Below, in pieces: positions 49,634 through 60,108 of a stretch of DNA of 64,000 nucleotides. The notes below the pieces were generated by a model. That model made no database searches. It saw only the letters and a list, made by a program, of their open reading frames with translations, and was not told the origin of the DNA. The stretch is from contig NZ_MRYI01000014.1 in the NCBI RefSeq assembly GCF_002260525.1, positions 124,001-188,000 on the forward strand, given 5' to 3'. The position numbers and the translations under genes were made by a program. Source of the DNA: Hahella sp. CCB-MM4 (lineage in GTDB: Bacteria > Pseudomonadota > Gammaproteobacteria > Pseudomonadales > Oleiphilaceae). Each line of letters opens with the position of its first letter. Positions within the stretch are counted from its first letter, which is position 1.

Positions 49634-50989
49634 TTACTCCATCCCCAGCTTTTTGAGTCGGTACCGCAAAGCGCGGAAGCTGATTCCGAGCTTTTTCGCT
49701 GCCGCAGTCTTATTCCATCGGGTTTCCTCGAGTGCTTTCTCTATAGCTTGTTTTTCAATGTTTTCGAGAAAGTGTTCCAGATTGTCCCCCTCATGATCAA
49801 AGGCAGGAACATCAAGTTCGGACACAATACCGCTTTTGTCATTCGAATCTGAAACCGGCAGATGGATATCATCTTTCTGAATCTCATCTTCTTCACTCAG
49901 CGTGAAAGCTCTTTCCAGTATATTTTCGAGTTCTCTAACGTTCCCAGGGAAATGGTACCCCTGGAGTACTTTAAGAGCGTCTTTGCTCAAGGTAACACCT
50001 GGAAGTTCGCACTCATCTGCCAATAGTCTGAGTATGTGCTCAGACAGCAGTTCGATGTCTTCGATGCGTTCGCGAAGACTGGGGACTTTTAGTTCAATGA
50101 CGTTGATGCGATAGAACAAGTCCTGGCGAAACAACCCTTCATCCACCAATTGGTGAAGATCTTTGTGGGTGGCGCTCAATATTCTGACATCAACGGCTGT
50201 TTCTTTTTGCTCGCCTACCGGGCGTACCGCTTTTTCCTGAATGGCTCTTAGGAGTTTAACTTGCATCGTAAGAGGGAGGTCCGCTACTTCGTCGAGAAAC
50301 AGGGTTCCCCCATCGGCTGCTTTAAAGAGACCTTCCTTATTCTCGACGGCCCCGGTAAATGCGCCTTTCTTGTGACCAAAGAATTCGCTCTCCATCAGTT
50401 CGCTGGGTATAGCCCCGCAGTTGACAGGAACAAATGGCCCGTTACTCCTGGAGCCTTGCTCATGTATGGAACGGGCGACCATTTCCTTACCACTTCCGGA
50501 CTCGCCACTGATGTAGATAGGCGCCTGGCTGCGGGCAAGCTTACGTATTTGCCCCCGGAGTCGTTCCATCGCCTTTGAATGACCCAGTAATTTTGAGGGG
50601 ACCGGTGGTGGAGGCGCTGTTGCAGGCTGCAACATAATGGCGCTGTTGACCAGCTCGCGAAGCCTTGCGAGGTCCACGGGTTTGGAAACGAAATCAAATG
50701 CTCCGGCTTTTAATGCCGATATGGCGGTATCAATGCTGCCATAGGCGGTAATGACGGCAACGGGAGTGGCTGGATGGTTTTTTTGGATGTAGGCAACCAA
50801 GTCGATACCGTTACCATCCGGCATGTTCATGTCCGTTAAAACCAGGTCAAACCGTTCACTCGCCAGTTTTTCCTGTGCCTGGGTGACATTTTCAGCCGCC
50901 ACCGTATTCAATTGCATACGGTTAAGGGTGATTTCTATCAAGGCCCGGATATCGGGTTCGTCATCGACGATTAATACTCGTTTAGTCAT
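49634..50989 (-). CDS. pilR: Type IV pilus response regulator PilR (sigma-54 activator)
   Basis: Receiver domain with the phospho-accepting Asp in LVLTDMNMPDG, AAA+ sigma-54 interaction domain with GESGSGKEM and GAFTGA, and a Fis-type helix-turn-helix at the C-terminus (WNKTAAAKKLGISFRALRYRLKKL). 451 residues. It activates pilin transcription with sigma-54. pilS is 8 bp upstream, so the two are co-expressed. Confidence 0.95.
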   Translation of the reverse strand: MTKRVLIVDDEPDIRALIEITLNRMQLNTVAAENVTQAQEKLASERFDLVLTDMNMPDGNGIDLVAYIQKNHPATPVAVITAYGSIDTAISALKAGAFDFVSKPVDLARLRELVNSAIMLQPATAPPPPVPSKLLGHSKAMERLRGQIRKLARSQAPIYISGESGSGKEMVARSIHEQGSRSNGPFVPVNCGAIPSELMESEFFGHKKGAFTGAVENKEGLFKAADGGTLFLDEVADLPLTMQVKLLRAIQEKAVRPVGEQKETAVDVRILSATHKDLHQLVDEGLFRQDLFYRINVIELKVPSLRERIEDIELLSEHILRLLADECELPGVTLSKDALKVLQGYHFPGNVRELENILERAFTLSEEDEIQKDDIHLPVSDSNDKSGIVSELDVPAFDHEGDNLEHFLENIEKQAIEKALEETRWNKTAAAKKLGISFRALRYRLKKLGME

Positions 50990-50997
50990 GGAAATAC

Positions 50998-52578
50998 TTA
51001 AGTTGTTCGTTTGGGATGAGGGAAGGTGATTCTGAAACGGCTTCCCCCTTCATCTCTTTTAAAATAATCCAGCTGTGCCTGATTGGCTTCACACAACTCT
51101 TTGGATAAGTATAGGCCCAGTCCGGTGCCTTTTTTATCTGTCGTAAAAAAAGGCTCAAACAGGTGCCGCATTTGCTCGTTATCTATGCCAGGACCATTAT
51201 CCAGAATATCCAGATATGCCTGTCGGGTATCTTCAATTTCACCTATCACAATTCCGACCCACGGATATCCTGTCTTGGCAGTGCTATATCGTAACCCATT
51301 TGCGATCAGGTTGTTTAAAATCTGACTTAGATGGCTGGCGTCGAATCTGCCCTGGATATCCGGTTTGTGGCGAATGACTTCTATGTCGGCAGATATGGTG
51401 CCTCCCGCCGTGTAGTCGTTAATGTAGGTTTTCAGCCACTCGTTGAGATCAATCATTTCGGGTGTACTGGTTTTGCCGCGGGATAACTCGAGAACATTCT
51501 CTATAATACCGTTCATGCGCTTGGCGTGTCGGAGGATGATTTCGGTCATTTGCCTGTCTGCCGTATTCAATTCATCAGACTCCAGCAACAATTGGGCGGC
51601 ATGGCTGGCGGCTCCGAGAGGATTGCGGATCTCGTGGGCAATCCCCGCAGTGAGTCTGCCCAGAGAGGCTAATTTAAGTTGCTGGGCCTGTTGTGCAATT
51701 TTTCCCGTATCCTCCAGGAAAATAAGAATATCCTGACCTTCTTCTTTTTGAAGCATTGCGAAATTGGCCTGGACGGGTGCTCGATTTGAAGAACCCCGGA
51801 AAGGGAGGGACTTGCGTCCCGGGTCCAATTGCCAGTCACGGAGTCTTTCCATTAAATCATCCGGTAGCATATCCAGCGTTTCTGTCGGCTCATGCCCCAG
51901 AAGGCTAAGTGCTGCCTGATTGGCCATTCGGACCTGTCCAAATTCGTTGGTCACGATAATGCCGGTCAACATGCGCTGGATGATTTGGTGATTTAGGCGT
52001 TCCAGTTCCTCGATATTCTGGGCTCGCCGCCTGGCCAGGTCTTCGCTTGCAGAAATTCGATAGGACAGATTGCGGACCAGTAATGCTGTCGCAAAATATA
52101 CAACTCCGAGAACGCCGGCCCGAAATACCGAGTCTATATTGCTGCTGTCATTGAGCAGAAGGTAAATTTCCTGGCCCATGACACAGAGACTTGAGATCGC
52201 AGCCACCAGCAGACCTAACTGGCTGCGGAGTATAATGTTGCTGGCGGCCACCGAGATGACCAGCATATTGCCTAACCCTCCCGCGATACCAGTACCGAAG
52301 AGCATCATGGCTGTTACAAGGGAGACCTCAAGCAATATGGAAAAGACAATATGGCGAATGACCGGCTGGAATCCCGCCAGCATGATGAAAGCTGTGAATA
52401 CATGTACGGCGGCATAGCTAAAAGCGGCAATGCGGAAATAATAAGGCGCAAAAGTTTGGGAAATACTGGCTTCGGACTGAAGAAATAGGGCGCCCAGAAG
52501 AATGATTCCCACCGTTACCCGGTAGTGGTTGTAAACCCTGAACAACTTTAAGGCGGTAAAAGCAGGGACAGCTGTCAT
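50998..52578 (-). CDS. pilS: Sensor histidine kinase PilS
   Basis: Six membrane helices at the N-terminus (about residues 10-170), a PAS domain (VTNEFGQVRMANQAAL), the H-box GIAHEIRNPLGAA, and the N, G1 and G2 ATP-binding boxes (NNLIANGLRYS, DNGPGI, GTGLGLYL). 526 residues. In pseudomonads PilS senses membrane PilA levels and phosphorylates PilR. Confidence 0.94.
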   Translation of the reverse strand: MTAVPAFTALKLFRVYNHYRVTVGIILLGALFLQSEASISQTFAPYYFRIAAFSYAAVHVFTAFIMLAGFQPVIRHIVFSILLEVSLVTAMMLFGTGIAGGLGNMLVISVAASNIILRSQLGLLVAAISSLCVMGQEIYLLLNDSSNIDSVFRAGVLGVVYFATALLVRNLSYRISASEDLARRRAQNIEELERLNHQIIQRMLTGIIVTNEFGQVRMANQAALSLLGHEPTETLDMLPDDLMERLRDWQLDPGRKSLPFRGSSNRAPVQANFAMLQKEEGQDILIFLEDTGKIAQQAQQLKLASLGRLTAGIAHEIRNPLGAASHAAQLLLESDELNTADRQMTEIILRHAKRMNGIIENVLELSRGKTSTPEMIDLNEWLKTYINDYTAGGTISADIEVIRHKPDIQGRFDASHLSQILNNLIANGLRYSTAKTGYPWVGIVIGEIEDTRQAYLDILDNGPGIDNEQMRHLFEPFFTTDKKGTGLGLYLSKELCEANQAQLDYFKRDEGGSRFRITFPHPKRTT

Positions 52579-52662
52579 AGCAGAACTTTTTTCCTAGAAT
52601 GACCAACTAAATCAGTATAATGCATACTTTAACCAGAACGACCTTAACTATCTGGAGCAAGA

Positions 52663-54306
52663 ATGTCCAAACCTGTAACAGAAACCTCTGAACCTATTGT
52701 GGTTTTCGCTCAAATTGATTGCCTGGTGGGTGATATTCCCGGCAATGCAGATAAAGTCATCAAAGCGGTCAGAAGGGCGCGGGAAGAGCATCAGGCCGAT
52801 CTGGTTATCTTTCCAGAGCTAACGTTAAGTGGTTACCCTCCTGAAGATCTCTTATTACGCCCAAGTCTGCAAACCCGAGTCGAGAAGGCATTAAACCTCG
52901 TTCTGTCAGAAACCCGTGATGCCACTTTGGTTTTGGGGTTGCCCTGGCGAGAGGGTGGCAAATTGCGTAATGCCGCGGTCTTTATCGAAAATGGTGAGGT
53001 AAAGGCATGGTATTTCAAGCGTTGTTTGCCTAACTATCAAGTATTTGATGAGAAGCGCTATTTTGAACCAGGGCAGGATGCCTGTGTCGTTGAATGGAGG
53101 GGTTATAAAGTCGGTCTGACGGTATGCGAGGATATTTGGGAAAATGAGCCCGCCGCTGATACTGCTGCGTTAGGCGCTGATTTCCTGGTGAATATCAATG
53201 CTTCGCCATTTCATATGGAAAAACAGCGGCAGCGCAAGACATTGGTGCAGTCCCGCGCCAGAGATAACAAGCTTCCGATACTATACGTGAATCTGCTCGG
53301 TGGTCAGGATGAGTTGATATTTGACGGCGGTTCATTCGCAGTGAATGAGCAGGGCCACATCACTTTTTGTGCTCCACAATATGAATCCGGTTTGTATCCC
53401 ATTGCACTGAATCAGATTTTCTCCGGGCCGGAAGTCGCATCAGACTGTATCGATCTTCCTATTGAAGAAAGCATTTATAAAGCATTGGTATTAGCCGTCA
53501 GGGATTACGTTAATAAGAACGGATTTAAATCCGTAGTGCTGGGGCTTTCCGGAGGGATAGATTCTGCCGTTACGCTCGCTGTGGCAGTAGATGCTCTCGG
53601 GGTGGATAGGGTCAGGGCGGTCATGATGCCCTTCCGATATACGTCGCAGATTAGTCTGGATGATGCTGAAGAGGAAGCCTCCCGGTTAGGAGTGCAGTAT
53701 GACGTTGTGTCCATCGAGCCAATGTATGATGCCTACATGGCTGCCCTGAATCCACTGTTTGAAGGTTATTCCAGGGATACGACGGAAGAGAATATTCAGG
53801 CCAGGATCCGGGGAGTGATTCTGATGAGTATTTCCAACAAGACCGGCGCGCTTGTTTTGACTACTGGAAACAAGAGCGAGATGGCGGTTGGTTATGCCAC
53901 TCTCTACGGAGATATGGCCGGAGGTTATGATGTCTTGAAAGACGTATTCAAAACCATGGTTTTTCGCCTTGCCAGGTACAGAAACTCACTTTCCTATGTG
54001 ATTCCCGAGAGAGTCATTGTGCGTCCGCCTTCGGCTGAGTTGGCTCCGGACCAGGTAGATGAAGACAGTCTGCCGCCATACGATATTCTCGATCAAATGC
54101 TGTCACTGTATGTTGAGCAGGATGTCAGCGCGGAAGGGATTGTTTCTCAGGGGTTCGATCGGGAAGCGACCTATAAAGTCACACGGCTGGTGGATGTCAA
54201 TGAGTACAAGCGTCGCCAAGCGCCGGTGGGGCCAAGAATTACGGCCAGGGGATTCGGACGTGATCGTCGATATCCGATTACGTCAGGGTGGAAGTTGGGA
54301 GAGTGA
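52663..54306 (+). CDS. nadE: Glutamine-dependent NAD+ synthetase
   Basis: Nitrilase-type glutaminase at the N-terminus (FPELTLSGYPPEDLL with the catalytic Glu, KRCLPNYQVFDE with the Lys, GLTVCEDIW with the Cys) joined to an ATP-PPase synthetase domain with LSGGIDSAV. 547 residues. It catalyses the last step of NAD synthesis, using glutamine as the amide source. It is convergent with bamD, separated by a perfect palindrome. Confidence 0.95.
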   Translation: MSKPVTETSEPIVVFAQIDCLVGDIPGNADKVIKAVRRAREEHQADLVIFPELTLSGYPPEDLLLRPSLQTRVEKALNLVLSETRDATLVLGLPWREGGKLRNAAVFIENGEVKAWYFKRCLPNYQVFDEKRYFEPGQDACVVEWRGYKVGLTVCEDIWENEPAADTAALGADFLVNINASPFHMEKQRQRKTLVQSRARDNKLPILYVNLLGGQDELIFDGGSFAVNEQGHITFCAPQYESGLYPIALNQIFSGPEVASDCIDLPIEESIYKALVLAVRDYVNKNGFKSVVLGLSGGIDSAVTLAVAVDALGVDRVRAVMMPFRYTSQISLDDAEEEASRLGVQYDVVSIEPMYDAYMAALNPLFEGYSRDTTEENIQARIRGVILMSISNKTGALVLTTGNKSEMAVGYATLYGDMAGGYDVLKDVFKTMVFRLARYRNSLSYVIPERVIVRPPSAELAPDQVDEDSLPPYDILDQMLSLYVEQDVSAEGIVSQGFDREATYKVTRLVDVNEYKRRQAPVGPRITARGFGRDRRYPITSGWKLGE

Positions 54307-54315
54307 GGTAAGACC

Positions 54316-54341
54316 CCCATGGCCGGATGACCGGCCATGGG
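54316..54341. terminator. Perfect 11-bp hairpin between nadE and bamD
   Basis: CCCATGGCCGG (54316-54326) and CCGGCCATGGG (54331-54341) around ATGA. There is no T-run on either side. By position it could end both converging transcripts. Confidence 0.6.
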
Positions 54342-54356
54342 AAGGCATGTGTCGTG

Positions 54357-55265
54357 TCAGTCGAGAATATCGATATCCAGAACACTGGATATATCCCGGC
54401 TCTCTTCTTTAATCAGGCCGCCGCGGAAATGAAGGTCGACATCAAAGCTGGAGTGGTCCGGATAACTGGTGGCCAGGATTACCAAAGCGTCCTGAGCGTG
54501 CTCTTTCATTCCGAGTATCCCGTACAGCTCAACGGCGTAAGCCAGTGCATCCGGAGCTGCAGTGGTTTCCGGGTAGTTTTCGATGATGTACTGCACTCGC
54601 GAAGCTGCTGCAACATAGGCCTGACGGCGAATATAGTATTGAGCCACCACCAGTTCGTACTCAGCTAACCGGTTCTTCAGTGCGACCATGCGCTTTTCTG
54701 CGTCAGCAGCGTACGGGCTGTCTGGAAATTGGGAAACGAGGGTGGAAAAGTCCTGAAAGGCTTCTTTGGCTCTTCCCGGATCGCGGGCATCCATATTCAG
54801 AGGGAAATAGCGTCCACTGAGGCTGACATCCGCGTAATATGAGGCCAGTCCTTTGATGTAGTAAGCATAGTCTACATGCGGACTTTCCGGATGCAGCCGG
54901 ATAAATCTCTCAGCAGCAGCAGCAGCCCCTTCCGGGTCCAGGGCACTGTAACGGGCATAGATTAAATCCAGCTGTGCCTGCTCTGCATAACGACCAAACG
55001 GATGATATGTTTCCAGGTCTTCCAGGTGTCTGGAAGCTTCCAGAAAATTCCGATTGTCCAATGCCGTCTTGGCTTTGTCGTAGTATTCCCTTTCGCTGAG
55101 AATTTCAGGAGGTCCGGATGCACAAGCAGCCAAGCCTGCAACTAAAGTAATAATGATCAGTTTTTTGGCCGGGCTTAAAAGGTTGCCTGAAACTGAAGAA
55201 CACCTGAGCAGGCGTTTAAATATTTGTGAAGAGCCAATGGAACTACGCATGAAAGGCAACATCAT
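54357..55265 (-). CDS. bamD: Outer membrane assembly lipoprotein BamD
   Basis: Part of the BAM complex that inserts beta-barrel proteins, including PilQ-type and porin barrels. The lipobox is LVAGLAAC at about residue 48, and TPR repeats follow (YYDKAKTALDNRNF, ESPHVDYAYYIKGLASYY). The N-terminal segment before the signal core is about 30 residues longer than usual. The ATGs at 55265, 55262 and 55250 are possible starts, none with a clear ribosome-binding site. 302 residues, divergent from rluD. Confidence 0.9.
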   Translation of the reverse strand: MMLPFMRSSIGSSQIFKRLLRCSSVSGNLLSPAKKLIIITLVAGLAACASGPPEILSEREYYDKAKTALDNRNFLEASRHLEDLETYHPFGRYAEQAQLDLIYARYSALDPEGAAAAAERFIRLHPESPHVDYAYYIKGLASYYADVSLSGRYFPLNMDARDPGRAKEAFQDFSTLVSQFPDSPYAADAEKRMVALKNRLAEYELVVAQYYIRRQAYVAAASRVQYIIENYPETTAAPDALAYAVELYGILGMKEHAQDALVILATSYPDHSSFDVDLHFRGGLIKEESRDISSVLDIDILD

Positions 55266-55542
55266 TCTGATAAATAAATTAAAACAAACTTTCCCATTTT
55301 CATTTCGCTTGGCGTAGGTCTTTTAACGTACTCAATGCAAGCGGGGTAAAAGCAAAGCCCCCCCGGAAACAAAATGGTTAGAAAGTTTGGCCGCGTGCGC
55401 TTAAACTGTTGGCGTCGCTGGCCTCTACAGACGTGGCAACGCCTTTGTCTGGCGCGCCATTATTCCACAACCAGGTTGGCAGCAACACCCCCGTAACATC
55501 CAGATCACCGTCATTTGCCTGAAGCTGAACAGAATTTAATCC

Positions 55543-56496
55543 ATGAAGCATCATATCCAGGAATCTTTTATCGTCCCCGACCACCTTGCGTTGCAGCGTA
55601 TTGACCTCATTGCAGTTGAGTTTATGCCGGAGTATTCCCGATCCCGAATACAGGGATGGATAAAGTCCGGCGATCTCAAGGTTAACGGGGTTTCCGTCAA
55701 GCCAAAAGATAAGGTCATGGCCAGGGATGAGATTACTCTCGACGTTGAGTTAGAGCCTGAGGGGGATTGGGAAGCGGAGGAGATCGCGCTGGATATCGTA
55801 TATGAGGACGAACATATCCTGGTGATCAACAAGCCAGCTGATCTTGTTGTGCATCCTGCTCCAGGTCATCGAGGGGGCACGATCGTCAATGCTGTGCTTC
55901 ACCATTGTCCAGAGCTTGAACAAATTCCAAGGGCAGGGGTTGTGCATCGATTGGATAAGGATACATCTGGCCTAATGGTGATTGCGAAATCTCTTTTGGC
56001 CCATCAGTCGTTGGTGAATCAGTTACAAATCCGATCTATGGGACGGGAATATGAAGCGGTGGTAAAAGGTGAGCTTACTGGCGGCGGGATGGTGGACGAG
56101 CCTATTGCAAGGAATCCACATAACCGTCAGAAAATGGCGATAGTTGCTTCTGGAAAGAAAGCGGTTACTCATTATCGAATTTTGCAGCGTTTTAATGGAT
56201 TTACCCATCTCAGGCTTAAGCTGGAAACCGGGCGAACCCATCAGATAAGGGTTCATATGGCTCATATTAACCATGGAATTGTGGGCGATCCTGTATATGG
56301 TGGGCGCCCCCGTTTGCCGAAAGGGATGACTGAGCATGCCATTCATGCCGTGCAAACTTTTCCTCGTCAGGCGCTTCATGCTAAGGCTTTGCAGCTGGTA
56401 CATCCTAAAACCGGGGAATCAATGTCATGGGAAGTGGAATTACCGGCTGATATGCTTGAGCTGATCGAATCTCTTAAGCCCGACAATCAGGACTGA
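55543..56496 (+). CDS. rluD: 23S rRNA pseudouridine synthase RluD
   Basis: Modifies three uridines of 23S rRNA helix 69. An N-terminal S4-like domain (SRSRIQGWIKSGDLKVNG) precedes the catalytic domain with HRLDKDTSGL and its Asp. 317 residues. It lies opposite bamD, and pgeF starts 5 bp after its stop. The bamD-rluD-pgeF-clpB order is conserved. Confidence 0.96.
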   Translation: MKHHIQESFIVPDHLALQRIDLIAVEFMPEYSRSRIQGWIKSGDLKVNGVSVKPKDKVMARDEITLDVELEPEGDWEAEEIALDIVYEDEHILVINKPADLVVHPAPGHRGGTIVNAVLHHCPELEQIPRAGVVHRLDKDTSGLMVIAKSLLAHQSLVNQLQIRSMGREYEAVVKGELTGGGMVDEPIARNPHNRQKMAIVASGKKAVTHYRILQRFNGFTHLRLKLETGRTHQIRVHMAHINHGIVGDPVYGGRPRLPKGMTEHAIHAVQTFPRQALHAKALQLVHPKTGESMSWEVELPADMLELIESLKPDNQD

Positions 56497-56501
56497 GCGT
56501 A

Positions 56502-57251
56502 ATGACGAGTGAAGCAATAGAGCTGATTTCTCCGGATTGGCCTGCCCCCGATGGGATAAAGGCGGTATCAACAACTCGTACAGGTGGCGTCAGCCTGCCT
56601 CCCTACCATAGTTTTAATATGGGAGACCATGTAGGAGATGATGCGACCCGTGTTGAGGCTAATCGCTTCCAATTGGCCGGAAGCCTCAATCTAGGGGCGG
56701 AAGATATTCAATGGCTCAAGCAGGTTCACGGTACCCAGGTGTTTAAGATGGAAGAGGTGCTTCCCGACGTTGAGGCTGATGCAGTGTATACCTGCCGGAC
56801 GGGCAAGGCATGCAGTATCATGACGGCTGACTGTCTGCCCGTACTATTTGCCTCCTTTGACGGTAATGAAGTGGCTGCAGCTCACGCCGGCTGGCGCGGA
56901 CTGGTCTCTGGGGTGCTGGAAAGTACACTGGGATGTTTCAAAAATCCCTCTGAGACTATGGCTTGGCTTGGCCCTGCAATCGGACCTGAAGTCTTTGAAG
57001 TGGGAGATGAAGTCCGACAGGAATTTTTAGGCAAGGATAAGCAAATGGCAGAGGCGTTTAAGCCGTCGCCGGTTAACTCCGATAAGTGGGTTGCCGACAT
57101 CTATCTCCTGGCCAGAATGACTCTGCTTTCCGTCGGCCTATCAAGCATCTACGGTGGCCAGTACTGCACTTTGTCAGAACCTGAAAGATTCTATTCATAC
57201 CGTCGGGATGGAATTACTGGGAGAATGGCTTCCCTGATATGGAAAGTTTAA
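56502..57251 (+). CDS. pgeF: Peptidoglycan editing factor PgeF (YfiH/laccase-domain)
   Basis: 249 residues. The zinc-binding set QVHGTQV, TADCLPVL and AAHAGWRG is complete. Known roles of the family are removing wrongly incorporated serine from peptidoglycan precursors and purine nucleoside phosphorylase/adenosine deaminase-like activity. It follows rluD after 5 bp; transcription is likely shared. Confidence 0.94.
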   Translation: MTSEAIELISPDWPAPDGIKAVSTTRTGGVSLPPYHSFNMGDHVGDDATRVEANRFQLAGSLNLGAEDIQWLKQVHGTQVFKMEEVLPDVEADAVYTCRTGKACSIMTADCLPVLFASFDGNEVAAAHAGWRGLVSGVLESTLGCFKNPSETMAWLGPAIGPEVFEVGDEVRQEFLGKDKQMAEAFKPSPVNSDKWVADIYLLARMTLLSVGLSSIYGGQYCTLSEPERFYSYRRDGITGRMASLIWKV

Positions 57252-57359
57252 TCCGTTCAATGATTTAAGGCCGTATTCCTGCTGATCAGGAATAACTTGA
57301 GTCAGATCAATAAATAGTCGTTCTCTCTATTTCTATACTTTCTTAAAGCATACCTAAAG

Positions 57360-57388
57360 CTTGAAGCTGCGCTTCTTTGGCCCCACAT
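57360..57388 (+). promoter_or_regulatory. Sigma-32 heat-shock promoter of clpB
   Basis: CTTGAA (57360-57365), a 15-bp spacer, and CCCCACAT (57381-57388), against the heat-shock consensus CTTGAA and CCCCATNT. It lies 70 bp before the clpB start. Confidence 0.8.
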
Positions 57389-57458
57389 CTAGGATAATTC
57401 CTGAATAACCCCTTTGAGCTCTGCCAGAGGGGATACAGAAAAGATACAGAGGCGGTCT

Positions 57459-60035
57459 ATGCGATTCGACAAATTCACCAGCCGTTTGCAAACGGCAATT
57501 TCAGAAGCCCAATCAATGGCGCTTGGGCGAGATCACAATTTCATTGAGCCGGTGCATTTGATTCAGGCCATGCTGGATCAGCCGGGAAGCTCCATTGCCC
57601 CTTTGCTGCAGCAGGCGAAGGTGAATGTTGGCGAATGTCGCCAGCGTTTGGCTGAGGCAATTGACAAATTGCCGCAGGTGCAGGGCGCGGATGCCGATGT
57701 TCATTTGTCCAATGAGCTCGGCCGACTACTGAATATGGCGGATAAACTGGCTCAGAAACGCAAGGATCAGTACATCACCAGCGAGTTGGTGTTGCTGGCG
57801 GCTATGGATGATCGTGGTGTGCTGGGACAGATCCTGAAAGAGTGTGGTGGAAATAAGCAGGCATTAGAACAGGCGATTGAAGCTATGCGTGGTGGCGAAA
57901 AAGTATCAGACCCTTCTGCTGAAGAAAACCGGCAAGCGCTGGAGCGTTTTACCATTGATCTGACTGCCCGGGCGCAGGAAGGCAAGCTGGATCCGGTGAT
58001 CGGGCGGGACGATGAGATTAGGCGCACCATTCAGGTATTGCAGCGTCGGCGTAAGAATAACCCTGTTCTGATCGGTGAGCCTGGGGTCGGTAAGACTGCA
58101 ATCGTTGAAGGGTTGGCACAGCGGATCGTCGATGGAGAAGTGCCCGAAGGGCTCAAAAACAAAAGGGTACTTGCCCTGGATATGGGAGCCCTGATTGCCG
58201 GCGCAAAATTCCGGGGAGAATTCGAAGAGCGCCTTAAAGGTGTGTTGAACGAGCTGGCAAAACAGGAAGGCCAAATCATTCTGTTCATTGATGAGCTTCA
58301 TACCATGGTTGGGGCCGGCAAGGCCGATGGTGCCATGGACGCAGGAAACATGCTCAAGCCGGCGCTGGCGCGCGGTGAATTGCACTGTGTTGGTGCTACT
58401 ACGCTGGACGAGTATCGTGAATACATTGAAAAAGATGCAGCACTTGAAAGACGTTTTCAGAAAGTGTTGGTGGATGAGCCGAATGTGGAAGACACCATCG
58501 CCATCCTCCGTGGTCTGAAGGAACGCTACGAAGTTCACCACGGTGTTGAAATTACTGACAGCGCTATCATTGCCGCAGCCAAGCTCTCGCATCGCTATAT
58601 TACCGACCGGCAGCTGCCGGACAAGGCAATTGACCTGGTGGATGAAGCCGGGAGCCAGATTCGGATGGAAATAGACTCTAAACCGGAGCCTTTGGACCGA
58701 CTTGAGCGTCGTCTGATTCAACTCAAAATGCAGCGTGAGGCTCTGAAAAAGGAAAAGGATGCAGCTTCCAAGAAAAGCCTGGACGATTTGAATGGGCAGA
58801 TAACGGAGCTGGAGCGTGAATTTGCCGATCTTGATGAAGTCTGGAATTCGGAGAAGGCAGCACTGCAGGGGACTCAGCAAATCAAGAGTCAGCTTGAGCA
58901 GGCTCGAGTTGATTTGGAAAACGCTCGCCGTCAGGGGGATTTAACCCGTATGTCGGAGCTGCAGTATGGCCGTATTCCAGAACTGGAGAAACAGCTGGAT
59001 ATGGCGAGCCAGGCAGAAATGCTGGAAATGAAATTGCTGAGGAATAAGGTATCGGAAGAGGAAATCGCCGAAATCGTCTCAAAATGGACTGGGATTCCCG
59101 TTTCCAAAATGCTGGAAGGCGAGCGGGAAAAGCTGCTCAGAATGGAAGATGCATTACATCATCGTGTTATCGGCCAGGACGAAGCAGTGGTGGCCGTTTC
59201 AAATGCTGTCCGTCGCTCTCGTGCCGGCTTAAGTGACCCCAATAGACCCAATGGATCCTTTATGTTCCTGGGGCCAACAGGAGTGGGTAAAACAGAGCTT
59301 TGTAAGGCCTTGGCTTCTTTCCTGTTTGACACGGAAGAGGCGATGGTGCGAATCGACATGTCGGAGTTTATGGAAAAGCATTCGGTTGCCCGTTTGATTG
59401 GAGCTCCTCCAGGCTATGTGGGGTATGAAGAGGGCGGCTATTTGACGGAAGCTGTTCGCCGCAAGCCATATTCAGTGTTGCTACTTGATGAGGTGGAAAA
59501 AGCACATCCTGATGTCTTCAACATACTGCTACAGGTGTTGGAAGATGGACGTCTGACGGATGGGCAGGGTCGTACAGTCGATTTCCGTAACACAGTGATC
59601 GTCATGACTTCAAACCTGGGGTCGGATCTGATTCAGACTTTGGGCGGCAAGGATGAACACTATGTTGAGATTAAAGATGCTGTCCTTGAGGTAGTGGCGA
59701 GGCATTTCAGGCCTGAGTTTGTGAACCGGATTGATGAGGTGGTGGTTTTCCATCCATTATCTGCTGAGCAGATTAAAGGAATTGCCCAGTTTCAGCTGGA
59801 TATCCTCAACAAACGTCTGGCAGATCAGGAGCTTGTGGTCGAGCTTAGTGAAGAAGCTATGGCAACTCTGGCAGAGGCAGGCTTTGATCCGATATATGGA
59901 GCCAGGCCACTCAAGCGGGCGATTCAGCAAAAAGTGGAGAATCCACTGGCAGAGTCCATTCTCAACGGAAGGTTCCATCGCGGAGACCGGATAAAAGGCG
60001 AAATTGTGGACGGACGGCTAGTGTTTAGCAGTTAA
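57459..60035 (+). CDS. clpB: ATP-dependent chaperone ClpB
   Basis: Disaggregates proteins with the DnaK system. N-terminal Clp domain, first AAA+ with GEPGVGKT, a coiled-coil middle domain (around residues 410-520), second AAA+ with GPTGVGKTE. Full length at 858 residues from ATG 57459, with an AGAGG site upstream. The frame opens 45 bases earlier but without homology. A sigma-32 promoter precedes it and a strong terminator follows. Confidence 0.97.
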   Translation: MRFDKFTSRLQTAISEAQSMALGRDHNFIEPVHLIQAMLDQPGSSIAPLLQQAKVNVGECRQRLAEAIDKLPQVQGADADVHLSNELGRLLNMADKLAQKRKDQYITSELVLLAAMDDRGVLGQILKECGGNKQALEQAIEAMRGGEKVSDPSAEENRQALERFTIDLTARAQEGKLDPVIGRDDEIRRTIQVLQRRRKNNPVLIGEPGVGKTAIVEGLAQRIVDGEVPEGLKNKRVLALDMGALIAGAKFRGEFEERLKGVLNELAKQEGQIILFIDELHTMVGAGKADGAMDAGNMLKPALARGELHCVGATTLDEYREYIEKDAALERRFQKVLVDEPNVEDTIAILRGLKERYEVHHGVEITDSAIIAAAKLSHRYITDRQLPDKAIDLVDEAGSQIRMEIDSKPEPLDRLERRLIQLKMQREALKKEKDAASKKSLDDLNGQITELEREFADLDEVWNSEKAALQGTQQIKSQLEQARVDLENARRQGDLTRMSELQYGRIPELEKQLDMASQAEMLEMKLLRNKVSEEEIAEIVSKWTGIPVSKMLEGEREKLLRMEDALHHRVIGQDEAVVAVSNAVRRSRAGLSDPNRPNGSFMFLGPTGVGKTELCKALASFLFDTEEAMVRIDMSEFMEKHSVARLIGAPPGYVGYEEGGYLTEAVRRKPYSVLLLDEVEKAHPDVFNILLQVLEDGRLTDGQGRTVDFRNTVIVMTSNLGSDLIQTLGGKDEHYVEIKDAVLEVVARHFRPEFVNRIDEVVVFHPLSAEQIKGIAQFQLDILNKRLADQELVVELSEEAMATLAEAGFDPIYGARPLKRAIQQKVENPLAESILNGRFHRGDRIKGEIVDGRLVFSS

Positions 60036-60050
60036 TTTGTTATGAAAATA

Positions 60051-60075
60051 AAAAGGGGCAGAAAGCCCCTTTTTT
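60051..60075. terminator. Terminator after clpB
   Basis: AAAAGGGGC (60051-60059) with GCCCCTTTT (60065-60073), loop AGAAA, then T. The A-rich left flank also suits termination of the convergent DUF4124 gene. Confidence 0.9.
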
Positions 60076-60108
60076 ATATAAATCAATTGTTTTACCGAAA
60101 ATATGCGG

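Noticed and set aside
55378-55584. 68-codon minus-strand frame between bamD and rluD
   Set aside because: Overlaps the rluD start and matches no family; the region is more likely the rluD leader and the divergent promoters.
57906-58880. 324-codon minus-strand frame opposite clpB
   Set aside because: Antisense to clpB, rich in Phe and Leu without a plausible membrane or soluble fold.
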